Shown piece by piece: positions 23,601 to 35,658 of a DNA stretch of 64,000 nt. This DNA is from Struthidea cinerea (Eukaryota; Chordata; Aves; Passeriformes; Corcoracidae), in contig VZTI01005029.1 of assembly GCA_013397865.1 (NCBI GenBank), positions 69,743 through 133,742 of the forward strand, written 5' to 3'. Position 1 is the stretch's first letter; every line of letters begins with the position of its first letter. The notes under the pieces were generated by a model. The model was given only the letters and a program-made list of their open reading frames with translations, did no database searches and was not told the origin of the DNA. The translations under genes were made by a program, and so were the position numbers.

Positions 23601-26224
23601 GCACTTGCTACTCAGTTCATTTCAGGCTATCTTTATAATTAAGAGCTTCCTTTCATAAAATTTAAAGATGTGTTAGGATGCAATAATAATTTTAATTTAT
23701 ATTTTATAGTCACCCAACTATAATTTTGTTCTTGACTGTTGTATTTTTCAGGCAAAGATAATAACAAAAATCTAAAGCAGTTTCCCAACCCCATAGAACC
23801 ATAGCAGACAGCTGGCCTTGGTGATAGATGGCAACAGTTGCTGAATAATAGGTAGATGCAGCGCGGTTTATGGGAGCTGCTTGCGAGGCAAGAAAGGACT
23901 GTGTTTCCCTTCAGCTCTGGAACATTCAGATGACAAAGACATGCATTCTGATGCCACAAAATACACAGAAGTTGAGGAAAATCTCTATTGAGCATCTGCG
24001 ACTACAAGCCCACAGTGCAGTGTGTTTGCAGAAGAACATGAAGTTAAAAAAAAACTCCTTCTATTGAAACACACTGACAGAATGATGACTTTTTAGTTTC
24101 ATATCAATACTCAGTACTGATCTTTTTCCTAAGACCTTCTTTAAGTATTCTCCTAATCTGTTCCTAGGGATATTTATGCTCTGTGCGTACAAACCAGGAT
24201 TCATCTGATTTAAAATTAGTTTTCCAGAAACCTGTAGATTTACACAGACAATTATGTCAGGATTGATTTGTTGGTGAAAAAAGTGTGTCCTTGAGCCATT
24301 TGAAAAAGCTTAGGGTATCCTAGTCATCTCCACAGTTCTGGCAGATCCAAGACACAATAAAAACTAGGGGACCTATAGCCCTGCCTGGGTATCAGCAATA
24401 AGCCCCACAGGGCTCAAAATGACATTGCAAGTCTGTGTTTAGGCAACTAAACCTAGATCTAGATTTCACAGCTGGTGAATAGGGTGATTTCATTTCCAGA
24501 AATTTATTTATTCCATATAGTTTGGGCACCTATTTTAGGATGACATACGTTTCTGGAGATGTTTATTTCTTTGTTAATGAAACTGGTTGGCAATTTAAGA
24601 CTAAGGTTTTGACTCAACCCAGTACTAGACATCTCAGCCGTCTTCTACCTCCTTGCTGAAGCATAAGATATTATTCTATCCAATACTATCTTGACAAGGT
24701 AGTACCTTACCTTGAGATCAAGGCCCCTAAGACCTATTAACGCAGTCAGAGCTGTGACTTTTGATAACAAAAATGAGGTTTTCTGGTTTGTTTATAGGTT
24801 CCAAGAATGAGGAATTTCCTAGTCCTACTGATCACAATGAAATCAAGAATAATTTAGGTGAATGAACATAGGAATCTATTTAGGAAAAGTATGCCAAACT
24901 TACTAACTACACTGATTAATTTTCATTTGTTAAAATGGGTGTTTAGATATGTGCTTCTCATGTACATAGGTTCTACTGTTTATACTGAAATACAGATATA
25001 TAAAAATAGATCTCAACTTTGCTTTAAATGTTGAGCATATTGTAGATTTGCTATTCTACCACAATGAAGTGGATTAGGAATTACATCTAAATTCTGGTTC
25101 TTGTAATTCTTAGGTCTTACCTGAGCTGTACATCAGCTTTATGTTTTTGATAGGTGGTTCTGAAAAACTTCAACTTTTGATGCAGATAACTGCAAGGAAA
25201 GTAAGCATTATTGTTTCTAGTAGTGACATTATTTCATTAGTTGTAGATGCTGAGTGAAACAGTTTTCCATTCAACAGATTATAAAATTCCTCTGCAGATT
25301 ACAAAGACAAGGCCAAGACCTTTTCTGTGCATTTCCAGTAAATTGAATCACCAGCTGCTCCAGAAATATTCACATTAGTGGCTTTTCCTGATTTTTGGCA
25401 AGAAAAATTCAAGTCAATATAATATATTTAAAGTAAAAGGGCCCAACTAAAATCCAAATAAAATAATGTTATTTGTCATAACATTACCAGCATTACAATG
25501 ATGGGTGGAAGAAACCACTTCCTTCCCTGACCTTATGATACCAGCTGATTTTCTGTGTCACGTTCATGAGACAGTGAATCCCTCCAAGACTCTCAATATG
25601 GTGGAAGACATGATGGAAAATGATACATGTGTTAAGGTTTCTCAGGGTTTACAGGTTTGACAGCAAGCTAAGAAATGCTGTGGTTTTGTCTGTTCATCTT
25701 AAATCCAACTTGATTGATGCCAGAATAGATTAAAACGCAATAAAAAATATTTGGTCACAATGAGAAAAATAAACAATGCAGAGGTTTAAATACTAATACC
25801 AATAATAAAAACAAACAAAAAAGACACAGACCAAAAATACCCAACCCAAAGTGACACAATTATATGTAAAGTGACACAATATATATGCACAGCCGTCCTA
25901 AATTAATATTAAATCAGGAAGATTTAATTTACCTTATTTCCCTAATTTACCATTGTTCTCCTGCTAGAGGTGGTACTAAACGTTTCATAAATTTTTTTTA
26001 TATCTTATGAAAAGGTTACATCTGATCACCAGATTACACATTTGGTCTTGCCTGTGAGCTACAGAATCCAACAGGAAAAACTTTATGTAACACTTGCTTT
26101 TTAAAAGTTATTTATAAAATACACCTTAAAAAAGATAACTTTATGAAATTTCTAGATCCCAAATATTTAAAGTGTCCAGAAAGCTTTAATAAGTCTTTCA
26201 AAACTCATCCTATTTCTTCTTTTT
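20633..26224. other. Unique AT-rich non-coding tract
   Basis: I see no repeat, RNA gene or recognisable exon. T-rich runs occur at about 21859-21920. Open frames of 65-118 codons (for example 23639-23995 on the - strand) show no domain or codon signal I can identify. Confidence 0.65.
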
Positions 26225-26800
26225 CCAGGTGATAATTGATCTTGAGAGGCTTGAGAGGTGGGCCCTTGTGAACCTCATGAAGTTCAGTGAGGCGAAGTAC
26301 AAGGTCCTGTGCCTGGTTCAGGGCAATCAGCCTCCAATGTCAATACAGACTGGAGCTGAATGAATAAAGAGCAGCCCTGAGGAAGGGGACTTGGGGATAA
26401 TGGTAGATGAAAAATTGGACATGAAACAGCATGATGTGTTTGTATCCCAAAACCAACCATATCCTGAGCTGCATCAAAAGAAGCGTGGCCAGCAGGTCAA
26501 GGCAGGTGATTCTCTCCTTCTGCTGTGCTCTAATGAGACCCTGTCTAGAGTGCTGTGCCCAGGTCTGGCATTCACAGCTCAAGAGAGGCATGGCCCCTCT
26601 CCTATGAACACGGGCTGAGAGAATTGGGGTCGTTCAGCCAGGAAAATAGAAGGCTTCAGGGAAGATTTACTGCAGCCTCTCAGTGTATCAAGCGGGCTTA
26701 TAAGACAAAGAGGGACCTTTTGGAAAGGGCTGTAGTGACAGGGCAAGGGTCAACAGTTTTAAACTAATAGAGAGAAGGGTTAGATTGGACAACTCAAACC
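26225..26800 (+). mobile_element. CR1 LINE ORF2 C-terminus and 3' UTR fragment (dead)
   Basis: On the + strand the order matches the end of CR1 ORF2 and its 3' UTR. First comes 'aggtgggcccttgtgaacct', then 'aagtacaaggtcctgtgcct', 'tgaggaaggggacttgggga', 'atgaaaaattggacatgaa' and 'gctgtgcccaggtctggc'. After this are 'tctcctatgaacacgggctgagagaa'-type sequence and 'cttttggaaagggctgtagt'. Several segments are missing between these anchors and the frame is broken repeatedly. The region once encoded the tail of the CR1 reverse transcriptase protein; nothing functional remains. Confidence 0.88.
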
Positions 26801-29800
26801 ATTCTAGAATTCTACGAGTTCATGACAATCTTGTAACTTACTTGATAGAAATGAAAGGATTTTCCACTCTTAGATATGAACAAATATTTTTGGTTTAGAT
26901 TTAGGAAACAATCTAAGCATTGCCAAAGTATTCAATGACATTTTAGATGTACTCATGATGTTCACAAATATTTTACAGACGAGTAATCTCAAGAAGACAA
27001 GTTAGATGCAGGAAAGGCTGGGTGATAGGTCAATGGATACTCAGGGGGTTTTACAGTTTCTTTTAAAGTAAAAAGTAGAGTTTAAGCACTAAAGGTAGTC
27101 TCCTGTACTTAACATTAAAACCATTTTCCTCAAAGAGACATTAAAACTTCGTTACTCTTGCTGTTGCTTTATATATTCTATTTTAGAATACTTTTGTGGA
27201 TTTTTTTTTTTTTGGCCTTTCCTTATGTCCTCTATCAGCATGGTTGTTAAAACAAATTTAAAACACTGAAACAGGAAAACTGTTTATCATTAATTTCTCA
27301 CTTGCATGTTCAATATTACAGTAATTTATCGTATTAATGTGTATGGCATTACACATTAGTCAAATGTGGCTAATATAGTCATATCACTTTCAGTGAGGGA
27401 ACCTTGGAATGCCTTTTAATGCCATTGCAAGGGGGCTTCATATGACTACTGAAAACTACCTTTCTTTCGGTCTTAAAACTAGCCCACAGACCTCTTACTG
27501 ATATAAGGAAAACAAGTGGAAATTTATAATTACATAAGAAAATAAAAGCATTTTGATTTAGAATATTTCAGGATTTTTAAAACAGTGCTCAGTAGATGTC
27601 AGAAATGTACATACAAACCTATTTTGCACAGAATAAAGCACATTCTGAATTGTCATTATGTACTGGCACCTATGTGCATATACACATGTATGTGCATATG
27701 CAAACACATCATGGTATTACCACTGCCTATTAGTGTCACTTTGGACACTAATATCTGTTATGCCAAATGACAGTTTGGACTTCAGTGTTTGCAAAAGAGG
27801 AAAATGATACTTGGATTTCACCTGGGAATGGAAGCTATGTTGATTTTGAGGCCTTCTTCATGGAACTATATGTGAAAACACTCCCGATACATTTGGCAGA
27901 TTTTCAGCCAAAACATCAGACAGAATGTCTAGCGCCTGCTCCAGCGCCTGGAAAAAAGGCCACTTCATGGCACAGGCTATTCCTTGTGGTGTCATTGACA
28001 GTCCTGTCTCTGTCACCTCACTCCAAAAACGACAGTGAAATTATACAAGATGTTACTACAAATGCATCTTTACATCCAGTCAGCGTCTGGGTTTGTATTT
28101 CTACTGGATGGACAATGAGGCAGAGCAATGTTGTGAGTAAACCTTACCTCCTTTCTGACCATCTTGGCTCATCTGCTGTATTCTCCTGATACCATATTAA
28201 AGATACCTATGTCCACATAAGATAATACCTCATTCATAACATTTTCTAAATTCTGCTCAGTCTCATGGGTTTGTTTGTATGGATTTATTGAACTCTGAAT
28301 AACAACACTGCCTTTCTGATGTGCAGTGAATAAGTAATTAGAGGTATTGCTTTGTGCTAGGACTAAGTCCCTCAGAAACACTAATGAGAGCTGGAAAAGT
28401 CACTTAGGTTATTACTCAAATCCCATTAAAAAACACTGAGTGACATATTTCGTTGTCAGAATTAGTAGATGACTGATTCATATGTTGTAATAATTTATTT
28501 GAAGTGCAATTGATCCTGATTGCTACTGATTCTGATGTGTTTATGAGATTACTTAGTCATTCACCAGTATCCCCATGTGATCATATAAAGTATATGGCCA
28601 CCTTTGTCAAATTTACTGAGTGAAATGATAGAAATGACCCCAAATAAATTGGAAATGGCAAACAGAAACCAACTTTTCATGTGTGTATGTTGTCACATAT
28701 TTCCAGAATTTCCCTTGCAGTCAATAGCAATAACAGTGTGCATGCTGATGAAAAAACATGATAGTCAAACGTGTATACAACTGCGTCTATGTACATAAAT
28801 GTGAATTTTGCAAGAAACAAAACAGAGTTCTATCACAAGACTCTTTTTTCTCTTTTAGAGTCCTGTTTGACAGCTTTGTTCCTTAAGGGTCACAGATGCA
28901 ACCACTGAATTTTGATTACAATACTTTTATTCAGACCTATATTTTTACTTAGGAGAGATAAAAAGAGGCAGGATTATATATATGATATCTATCTTTGCAG
29001 AATATATTATATCTATCTTTGTTAGCTCAATCCACTCCTATGTAAGAAGATTGTTGACAGTGATTGTGGGTTGACTATTTTGGCCTTGGAGTAAAAAAAT
29101 GAGTGTTATGAAAATCCAGTTCAGTTTTTGAGGAAGACACACATGAATCACAAGCAAAAAACAAACAAATAAATAGTTTATTTATACACCTGCCTATATA
29201 TGTTATATATAATAAATGTATGTAAAATAGGAAATTATATAAGGGATAAGCAGAGATAAGTACACTTTTGGATATAGATATTGACATCTCTTTTTTTCAG
29301 ATATAAGGAAGCAATAAAAAAAGAGTCTGTTCATAGACTAATCAGAAAACAAGAGAAATACTGTTGCTTCCTTCTGTTGTATTTTTTATTATTTCAAACC
29401 AAATTTTACATGTAATCTATATCTAGCATTTTGTCTCTGCGTATCTTATTCCACATGCACTACAGTACTGAAGCAGCAAAACTGTCACCTAGACAGCATA
29501 GTATTAAAATGTGTAATCATTTCTAGAAAGCTGTGTATGGTATGTCACAGCACAGTCAACTTGCATTAGCTTAGTGAATCTGTACTGCATCACTGAACAT
29601 TAGCTCCAGTTCATCCATTATGGTGCAGAGATTGCTTATTGTGTTCCCACGGCTCTTTTATATGAAAGAGCAGTAGTGCTGTCTGCCAAAATGGTCTTGC
29701 CCTGTCAGAGTAGTTTTAATTGAGCTGAGCCGTAGGACCCTGCCCAGTGCAGTTATGTAGGCTGAGAGCCATTTGGTGAATAGCACTCTACGAGATTATG

Positions 29801-32800
29801 GCTGTTAAGAGTATAATGGACAGTTTCTGTAATATCCTACCCACCTAGAACACAATAAACATGTCCATAGATAGTAATTTTACTTAGTTGTCCTGATTCC
29901 TAAAACAGTGTGGGTCTGAAGCTTTGTGTCTATCTTTATGTGAAAATTATGGTTTGTATTGGCAACAAGTGTTATCCATTCTGTGGTCATGGGAGGGAGA
30001 CAGAAGGGGCCATCTTTAGAAAGCAAACTTTGACTATTTAATTTCCTTCTGCATCTTTAGATCAACCATTTTACCCAAGCAGAATGAAAACTAATGATAT
30101 TTAAATATTTTATGTATTTTTCCAATGATTATATGTTAATGATTCAATGGAAAAATTAGTTGACAAGGAAAATATTTTATTTTCAAGCTAATGAGAGACA
30201 ATTGTAAATAATGTCAAATATAAACAGCTGTAAATAGTCACTGAATAATTTACCTTTTCAGTTGTTTTATTTGAGTAGTTCTGATACTTAAACATATATT
30301 CCTTAATTTAAATAATTGCTCTCTGGTTTCTAATTGATTTACAAGGTAGTGTGTAAGAGGAACAGCATGTCTGGAAAGAAACCAAGCAGTAATTTCCTGT
30401 CAAGCTTATGCACATTTGTGTATGGAAAAAAAAATCATGAGTCATCAAAATGAAATTAGAAATGTAAGTTCTTTCTGGAGACGTTGGAGAGAGGACATAC
30501 ATAGAAGTGCCCTTAATTTCATATCTCTGACAAATCACCAGAGATCAAACAAATAGAAATCATGATTTCTTATGATGATGATGGTGGTGACTTGTGCAAC
30601 CCCATTAATTCTGTCTAATAGGCTTATCTTTGTCAGGCAGAAATCTGTGAATATGAAGCTCATTGTGCTTCCGTCCTGTACAGATGATTGAATGTGTTTG
30701 CCTAGCAAAGACATGCCGGAGAATCACCAGTTTGCAATACAATGGCATTGTGAAGACCAGAACCCACGGCTATTTTTTCAGAGATCAAAAGAAACCCAAA
30801 AAAACCCAAAACCAAGTGCAGGCTTAAACAGGTTGGGACAATCTTTAATTAACGTACTCCTTACAGTGAGTGGAGAGGAAAATAGATCTAAAAGGAAAAA
30901 TTTTTCTAATGTTATTTTTAACTTCCTGTAAGGATAGAGTGAATTGCTGTCCAGAAATGGATATTTCTTTTGAAAAGATTTTGAACTATCTATATAGAGT
31001 ATTTTCAGATGTTGAAGAAACATTACCAACCAGCCAAAGATAGATATACTTTTTATCTTCTTTAGGTATTTTTATACAATCTAAAATAAAGCATGTTTGC
31101 TCTTTCATGTGGATTGTTCCACATATCTGAACTGGAGATCCCAGTTTCTGCAATGTATAAGCATTGTGAGAAAAGCATTTATGCTATAAATATACCTTTG
31201 TTAAGTCACAAAAATAATTTCAAAATTGGGGATTTCTAATTCTCTATGCACTTGTAAGAATCTCTGGAAAACTATATCTCTAGTAGTCTACCTCTTCATG
31301 TAACCTGTCTCTTCATCTGTTGAAATGAAGAGAAGCCATAAAGCGATCAGTTTGTTTCAATGCTTCCTGGCCAGTGGAGAAGGGAGTTCTCTGCTACTGC
31401 CCTCCCACACTCCACTTCCATTCTTCCCATCTCATTTTGTCTATGTGTTGCATATCATGTCATAATCCTCAGTGGATTAATAGAGCTAAATGAATTGTTT
31501 AAAAAGTAAGCTTTTTTCTCTTTGTCTTCCTATTTATAGTTTCCTTTCCTCTCTTTGTCTGTTCCTCCTTCCCCTTCTCCCTTCCTTCTTTCCTCACTTT
31601 CTCTCATTCTAGTTATTTTTCTTCGGGCTAACAAGGGGTTAGGTGCCACAGCTAGTCTTGAGGATTATATAGGAATATCTCTGATAAAGATTACCACTGC
31701 ATCAAAAGACCAAAAACTCAGTGGCAGCAGGATATTTGACTGACTGCTCAGTCTCAGCAGCACTTGCCCTGACCAATCTAGACCTGACCCTTGCAGCTGT
31801 AGGGACCGCTATTGTAGCCTGTGCACATACAGAACTTGATGGACTTGGAATGACCTATAGGAGCACCTGTCATCCCTGCAGAAAACTTGTAAGATTAAAG
31901 CAAGCAGTGTGAAGTCACTGTTGGAAAGGGTATGTGAAACCTACTCTTAATCACTTTTTCATCACTAGGGAATCTGTAGATTGTAGCTGAGCAACTCTGT
32001 AGGGAGAAAAGGCGTATCACTCTAGGTCAAAAGCGAAATGCCATCTGGATGGAGGAAATTAAGACATTGTGTACCAGCTATTTTGTCTGCCTATTTTTAT
32101 CCAAGCTCCATCAGTCTCTTCCAACTGCCTCTAAAATGGATACCTAGAAACTTCCATGCTTCAGGACTCTACTCTTAATTAAAAATAAATTTGGCTGATG
32201 AAGGAGGGTGGTGTTAAATAGTATCTTGTGAGTAATTTCATCATCAATGGAGAATTTGAAAACTGTTCCAAATAACATAACAAACAGCCAAGATATGAAC
32301 ATTCCATTTTTTTTCAACTGTCTTGCATCTTACAAGCCAGCATTTTTGGGAGAAGGGACTGTGCTTTCCTCACAAATTAAATATGCAAAGAGGCTTAGAC
32401 AGAAACACTTGAATTGTAGTGACAGAATATTTTGTTTTGTCTCTTACAAGTACAAACAATAAAAAATACACAGTACATTTTATAATAACAATTTGTAACA
32501 TTCTTTTCCATATCTTTGACACTAAAAAATTGAAATAATTTTCTCATTTCCATTGTTCTAATAACTTCTGCTTCAATTTTGAAACCAAAATGGAAATTAA
32601 AGGAAATGAAAGGAAATATCATTGCAAAAGCTGATTACATATTGTACCAGGGACTTCGCTGAAAGAAAATTATTATAAAAGAAGCTGTTAGGTTGTCAGA
32701 CCTGCCACAGACAAATAGCAGGTAGATATTTGGACCTATATAGAACCTTTTCTACTCAAAAGAAGAAACTGTTGTAGTCTTGAATATCACTGAATGACAT

Positions 32801-33796
32801 CTGCTGAAACATATAACTAAGAGCTGCCCTTTCTTTGCCACAGAAAAAAAAAGACTGAAGTTTAAAAAGAATCCTGGAAATGTTTACCACCAGCTATTTT
32901 CATACAGCATAATAATAATAAGTAGGACTATATAACACAAGAATAGTAGTATGTTCAATTTCAGGAAATTGAGTGAATTAAAAAAGCCTACGAGCAAAGT
33001 TGGATGCACTAAAATAAATTGGAAGAACTTTGGAAAATATGCAAAACTGCACCTTGAATTCTGAAGGAAGTACGTAAGAGTCAATATGAAACTATGAAAG
33101 ATTCCATGAATTATTAAGGATGAAAAGGAATGTGAAGCTGGAGAAGAAGAAGTAAAAAAATCAAGGATGCATATTCAGGATTAATGAACATCTCTTGATA
33201 AGAACAATGTTGATAAGAGTTTACAAATTTAAAAGGCATTCATAATTATTCTTACTTAAAACCTGTTAAATCTTGTAACTGTGGTTTGATCTGCAACTCA
33301 GTGTGGCTAGCTTAATTTTTCTAGTACCTTGAGTGGGTTGAAGAGAGACAGAAATTTTCCTTTCTTGTTTATTGTGAAGGGTATTTAATGCTTCAACAGC
33401 ACTCATAAAACAGAGATTAGAACAAAATATTCTTCTGACTGGTTTCAAGCCTATTCCTTCTTGAAAGTGACAATGAGATTCAAGTCTTCTCAAAATAAGT
33501 GAACAATGTCTGTGCTTTTGTAGGTAGTACAATCATTAAAGTCATGTGAAGTGATTTCAAAAGAATTCTACAAAAACCCCCCAAACATGAAAACAAGGCT
33601 TTAAAATTATACTTGTAACACTCTGTGTTGATCAAGTGTGAGCTGTAGAAACAGGATATAGATGGAGAAATGCGGGTCTAGTAAGACACCTCTATTATGG
33701 ATTAAGTAATAGGTTTAAATTGAGTCTTTCCATGGTACAAATGTTTTTGATTGGTAACAGTATCTGTCTGGTATACTATTTGGGATTTTTTTTTTG
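26801..33796. other. Long unique AT-rich non-coding tract
   Basis: No mobile element was recognised over about 7 kb. It contains one 140-codon ATG-initiated open frame (27767-28189, listed separately) and a stretch at 29560-29840 with balanced composition and no repeat character. Short repeats include TATCTATCTTTG twice near 28.99-29.02 kb. A T/C-rich stretch lies at about 31510-31620. Confidence 0.65.
27767..28189 (+). CDS. Unrecognised 140-codon open frame, probably fortuitous
   Basis: This starts at an ATG and runs 140 codons to TGA, unusually long for this AT-rich background. The translation has no family I recognise. Residues about 88-104 are hydrophobic (LFLVVSLTVLSL within them), too short and weak for a confident membrane segment, and an APAPAPG stretch precedes it. 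I see no convincing promoter, Kozak context, splice sites or poly(A) signal placed to support a gene. It could be a chance frame, part of a lineage-specific transcript or an old retrocopy. Treat it as unproven. Confidence 0.12.
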   Translation: MTVWTSVFAKEENDTWISPGNGSYVDFEAFFMELYVKTLPIHLADFQPKHQTECLAPAPAPGKKATSWHRLFLVVSLTVLSLSPHSKNDSEIIQDVTTNASLHPVSVWVCISTGWTMRQSNVVSKPYLLSDHLGSSAVFS

Positions 33797-33808
33797 GTAT
33801 AAAATCAG
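33797..33808 (+). promoter_or_regulatory. Possible 3' splice site or TATA-like word upstream of the acidic-repeat frame
   Basis: A run of ten T residues (33786-33795) is followed by GGTATAAAATCAG, ending in AG at 33807-33808. This could be a polypyrimidine tract plus acceptor AG; splicing there would enter the acidic frame in phase 0 at 33809. The same stretch holds TATAAAA, so a core promoter is the alternative. The sequence alone does not separate the two. Confidence 0.3.
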
Positions 33809-33820
33809 AGCTATTTTAAA

Positions 33821-34051
33821 CAAGACAACTTTGACAAAGAGCCATTCCAAGGGGAAGTTGACCATGACAAAGAGTTGTCCCACAGGGAAGACAAGAGAGA
33901 CCAAGTTCTCTCCCAAGGGGATAAAGACAATGACAATAAGGTTTTCAAAGGGGAAGATGAACATGACAAAGAGCTGTCCCAATGGAAAGACTACAACATT
34001 TAAGAGTTGGCCCAGGGGGAAGATGACCTCAGCTACATCTGGGACAACCCC
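33821..34051 (+). repeat. 33-bp minisatellite, seven units (11 codons each)
   Basis: Units start at 33821, 33854, 33887, 33920, 33953, 33986 and 34019. Most contain GACAAAGAG- or TCCCAAGGG-like words, and the last unit is the most diverged. Because 33 is a multiple of 3, all three + frames and a - frame stay open through the array, giving acidic, basic and hydrophobic readings. Only the acidic frame continues into the long downstream open frame. Confidence 0.93.
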
Positions 34052-34599
34052 TTGGGCATGGTGAATGATGAGGCCCCTCATACTGGTCCCAAGGAGGCAT
34101 CCAGATGTCCCAGCAGTGTGGTTCCAGAGGCAGCAGAAGAGGCAGTCAGTGACCTGCTCAGCACATCTCCTGCCCCAGCAGGTCCCACAGGCCAAGCTGG
34201 CAACTGCTACCCTGGCTGGAGGTTCTCAGGAAGAGGAGCTCCCAAGTGGGAAAAGGCAGCAGCTTCTTCTGCCCTCGGCAAGCAGGTGACAGCAGCAGGG
34301 GCAGAGAGCCAGGCTGCTGCCCTGCACAGCCCCTGTTGCCCACACAGCCCCTTGTCTCCCCACCCGGAAACCCAAGTCCTCAGTAAGCAGTGGGGTCTCT
34401 GCAAGAAATGGCCCTGCCACTTCAGGCGGGAGCTCTGGGCTCTGCGCAGGCTGTTTCTGTGGTCTGGCATGGTGGGATGGCCAGAGGATTACTGCCATCC
34501 ACTGCCTGTACCAGACAGATCCCCAGGGATGGCAGTAGGCCCAGAGCCTTCATGGCACCCTGAGGGAGCAACACGTGGTGGGTGTGCTGTGAACGTGTT

Positions 34600-34606
34600 A
34601 ATAAAA
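34600..34606 (+). terminator. AATAAA polyadenylation-type signal
   Basis: AATAAA occurs in 'cgtgttaataaaagatg', about 600 bp past the repeat array. A second AATAAA lies near 34838 ('tttgaaataaagagtaac'). Both are on the + strand downstream of the acidic-repeat frame and could end a transcript, but there is no direct evidence of use. Confidence 0.35.
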
Positions 34607-34699
34607 GATGCTGATTTTCCAAATGCGCTCATCTGTGCCTGGTCCATCTCAGGAGCAAGACAGGTGCAGGCCAGGCACCAGAGATTTGAAACTCGATAG

Positions 34700-35461
34700 C
34701 TGTATGGATGCTGTGGCCAAGATGGACGCCACTTGCCATGTCAACCATGACACCCAGTTTACACTGTGCAAGTGAATTCCCCCACAAGGACAAGGGTGGT
34801 TGATTTGGAGGTGTCACTGGTTTATATTTTCTTTGAAATAAAGAGTAACTTTTTCTCTTACTTGGCCAGATCCATTTTTATAATGCCTTTGTAATTTTTA
34901 GGATCATATAAATTCTATGGACAGTAAAATACTTCCTTTTTAAGAGAGAAAAAAAAATAAAGGAAATTATTTGTCACCATTTTTTTGGCAGCGAAAAGTG
35001 CACTAAACAATAACATCACCACCAGTGAGAAGGGGAATTCATCAATTCTAAGTATAAGCATTGAAAAAAATACAACTATATTTTTTAATCACCAGTTGAC
35101 CACCATGAAGCGGAAATTCCTTCTCAACAACTTGAAGACTGAAATAGGGGAAGTCTGCACAGCTATTACTAACACCTTTCCTTGATAACCTGCCTCATGG
35201 CAGGGCTTTTCCTTGTCTCCATGGGGCAGGGTTTGTATCACAACAGTGGGAGCATTACCTGCAGCTGCAGCTCTCTGTGGCCCTCACCTGAGTGGAATGG
35301 AGGTGTGCAGTGTGGGAGTTGCAGGTCCTTCCACTCTGGCATGACCTGTCAGGTGGTGTTGCCTGGTCATCCCAAAAGCAGCTCATCCTGGGGACTGTGT
35401 GGGGAGAAAACCTTCAAGTCATGTTGAGATGGGGTAAGAGGGAACAAGAGGGAGCATTGCC
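34700..35461. other. Mixed-composition non-coding stretch
   Basis: 34700-34860 continues the GC-richer block and ends near a second AATAAA; it could be 3' UTR of the candidate exon. 34861-35180 is AT-rich unique sequence. 35180-35460 is GC-richer without a motif I recognise, and may be diverged retroelement DNA joined to the CR1 that follows. Confidence 0.5.
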
Positions 35462-35658
35462 AGACCGGAGGGTGGTGAGTCATTGGCACAGGTTGCCCAG
35501 AGAAGTTGTGGCTGTCTCATCCCTGGAACTATTCAAGGCTAGGTTGAACAGGGCTTGGAGCAATCTGGTCTAGTGGAAGGTGCACCTGTCCATGGCATGG
35601 GGTAGGACAAAATGACCTTTAAGGTCTCCTCCAACCCAAACCATCCTGTGAGATTATA
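35462..35658 (+). mobile_element. CR1 LINE 3' end
   Basis: Canonical order on the + strand: 'cattggcacaggttgcccag', 'agaagttgtggctgtctcat', 'ttcaaggctaggttgaacag', 'ggcttggagcaatctggtct', 'tttaaggtctcctccaaccc' and 'accatcctgtgagatt'. It is short and 5'-truncated but close to the typical form, so relatively young for this window. The overlapping 93-codon frame is CR1 ORF2 tail sequence. Confidence 0.92.

Larger units (their letters stand above)
33809..34699 (+). pseudogene. Candidate terminal exon or pseudogene with acidic 11-residue repeats
   Basis: I do not recognise this family. The frame through 33809 has a stop just upstream (33800-33802). It reads seven 11-codon units (33821-34051) with rough pattern x-D-x-x-D-K-E-L-S-Q-G, rich in Asp, Glu and Lys. 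It is broken by one TAA at 34001-34003, where the repeat pattern has Lys (AAA). After that stop the same frame stays open for 231 codons to TAG at 34697-34699 through GC-rich sequence (Ala, Pro, Ser-rich, then Trp, Cys, Arg-rich). There is no ATG in the repeat part, so an upstream exon would be needed; the first in-frame ATG after the TAA is at 34058. AATAAA occurs at about 34600, inside the frame, which argues against coding to its end. It may be a decayed gene, a lineage-specific exon or non-coding sequence that happens to be open. Confidence 0.3.

Noticed and set aside
23639..23995. 118-codon - strand frame
   Set aside because: No motif, no codon signal by eye and no associated gene signals.
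33776..34195. 139-codon hydrophobic repeat frame on the - strand
   Set aside because: It is the antisense of the 33-bp array, open only because the unit is 11 codons; no downstream support.
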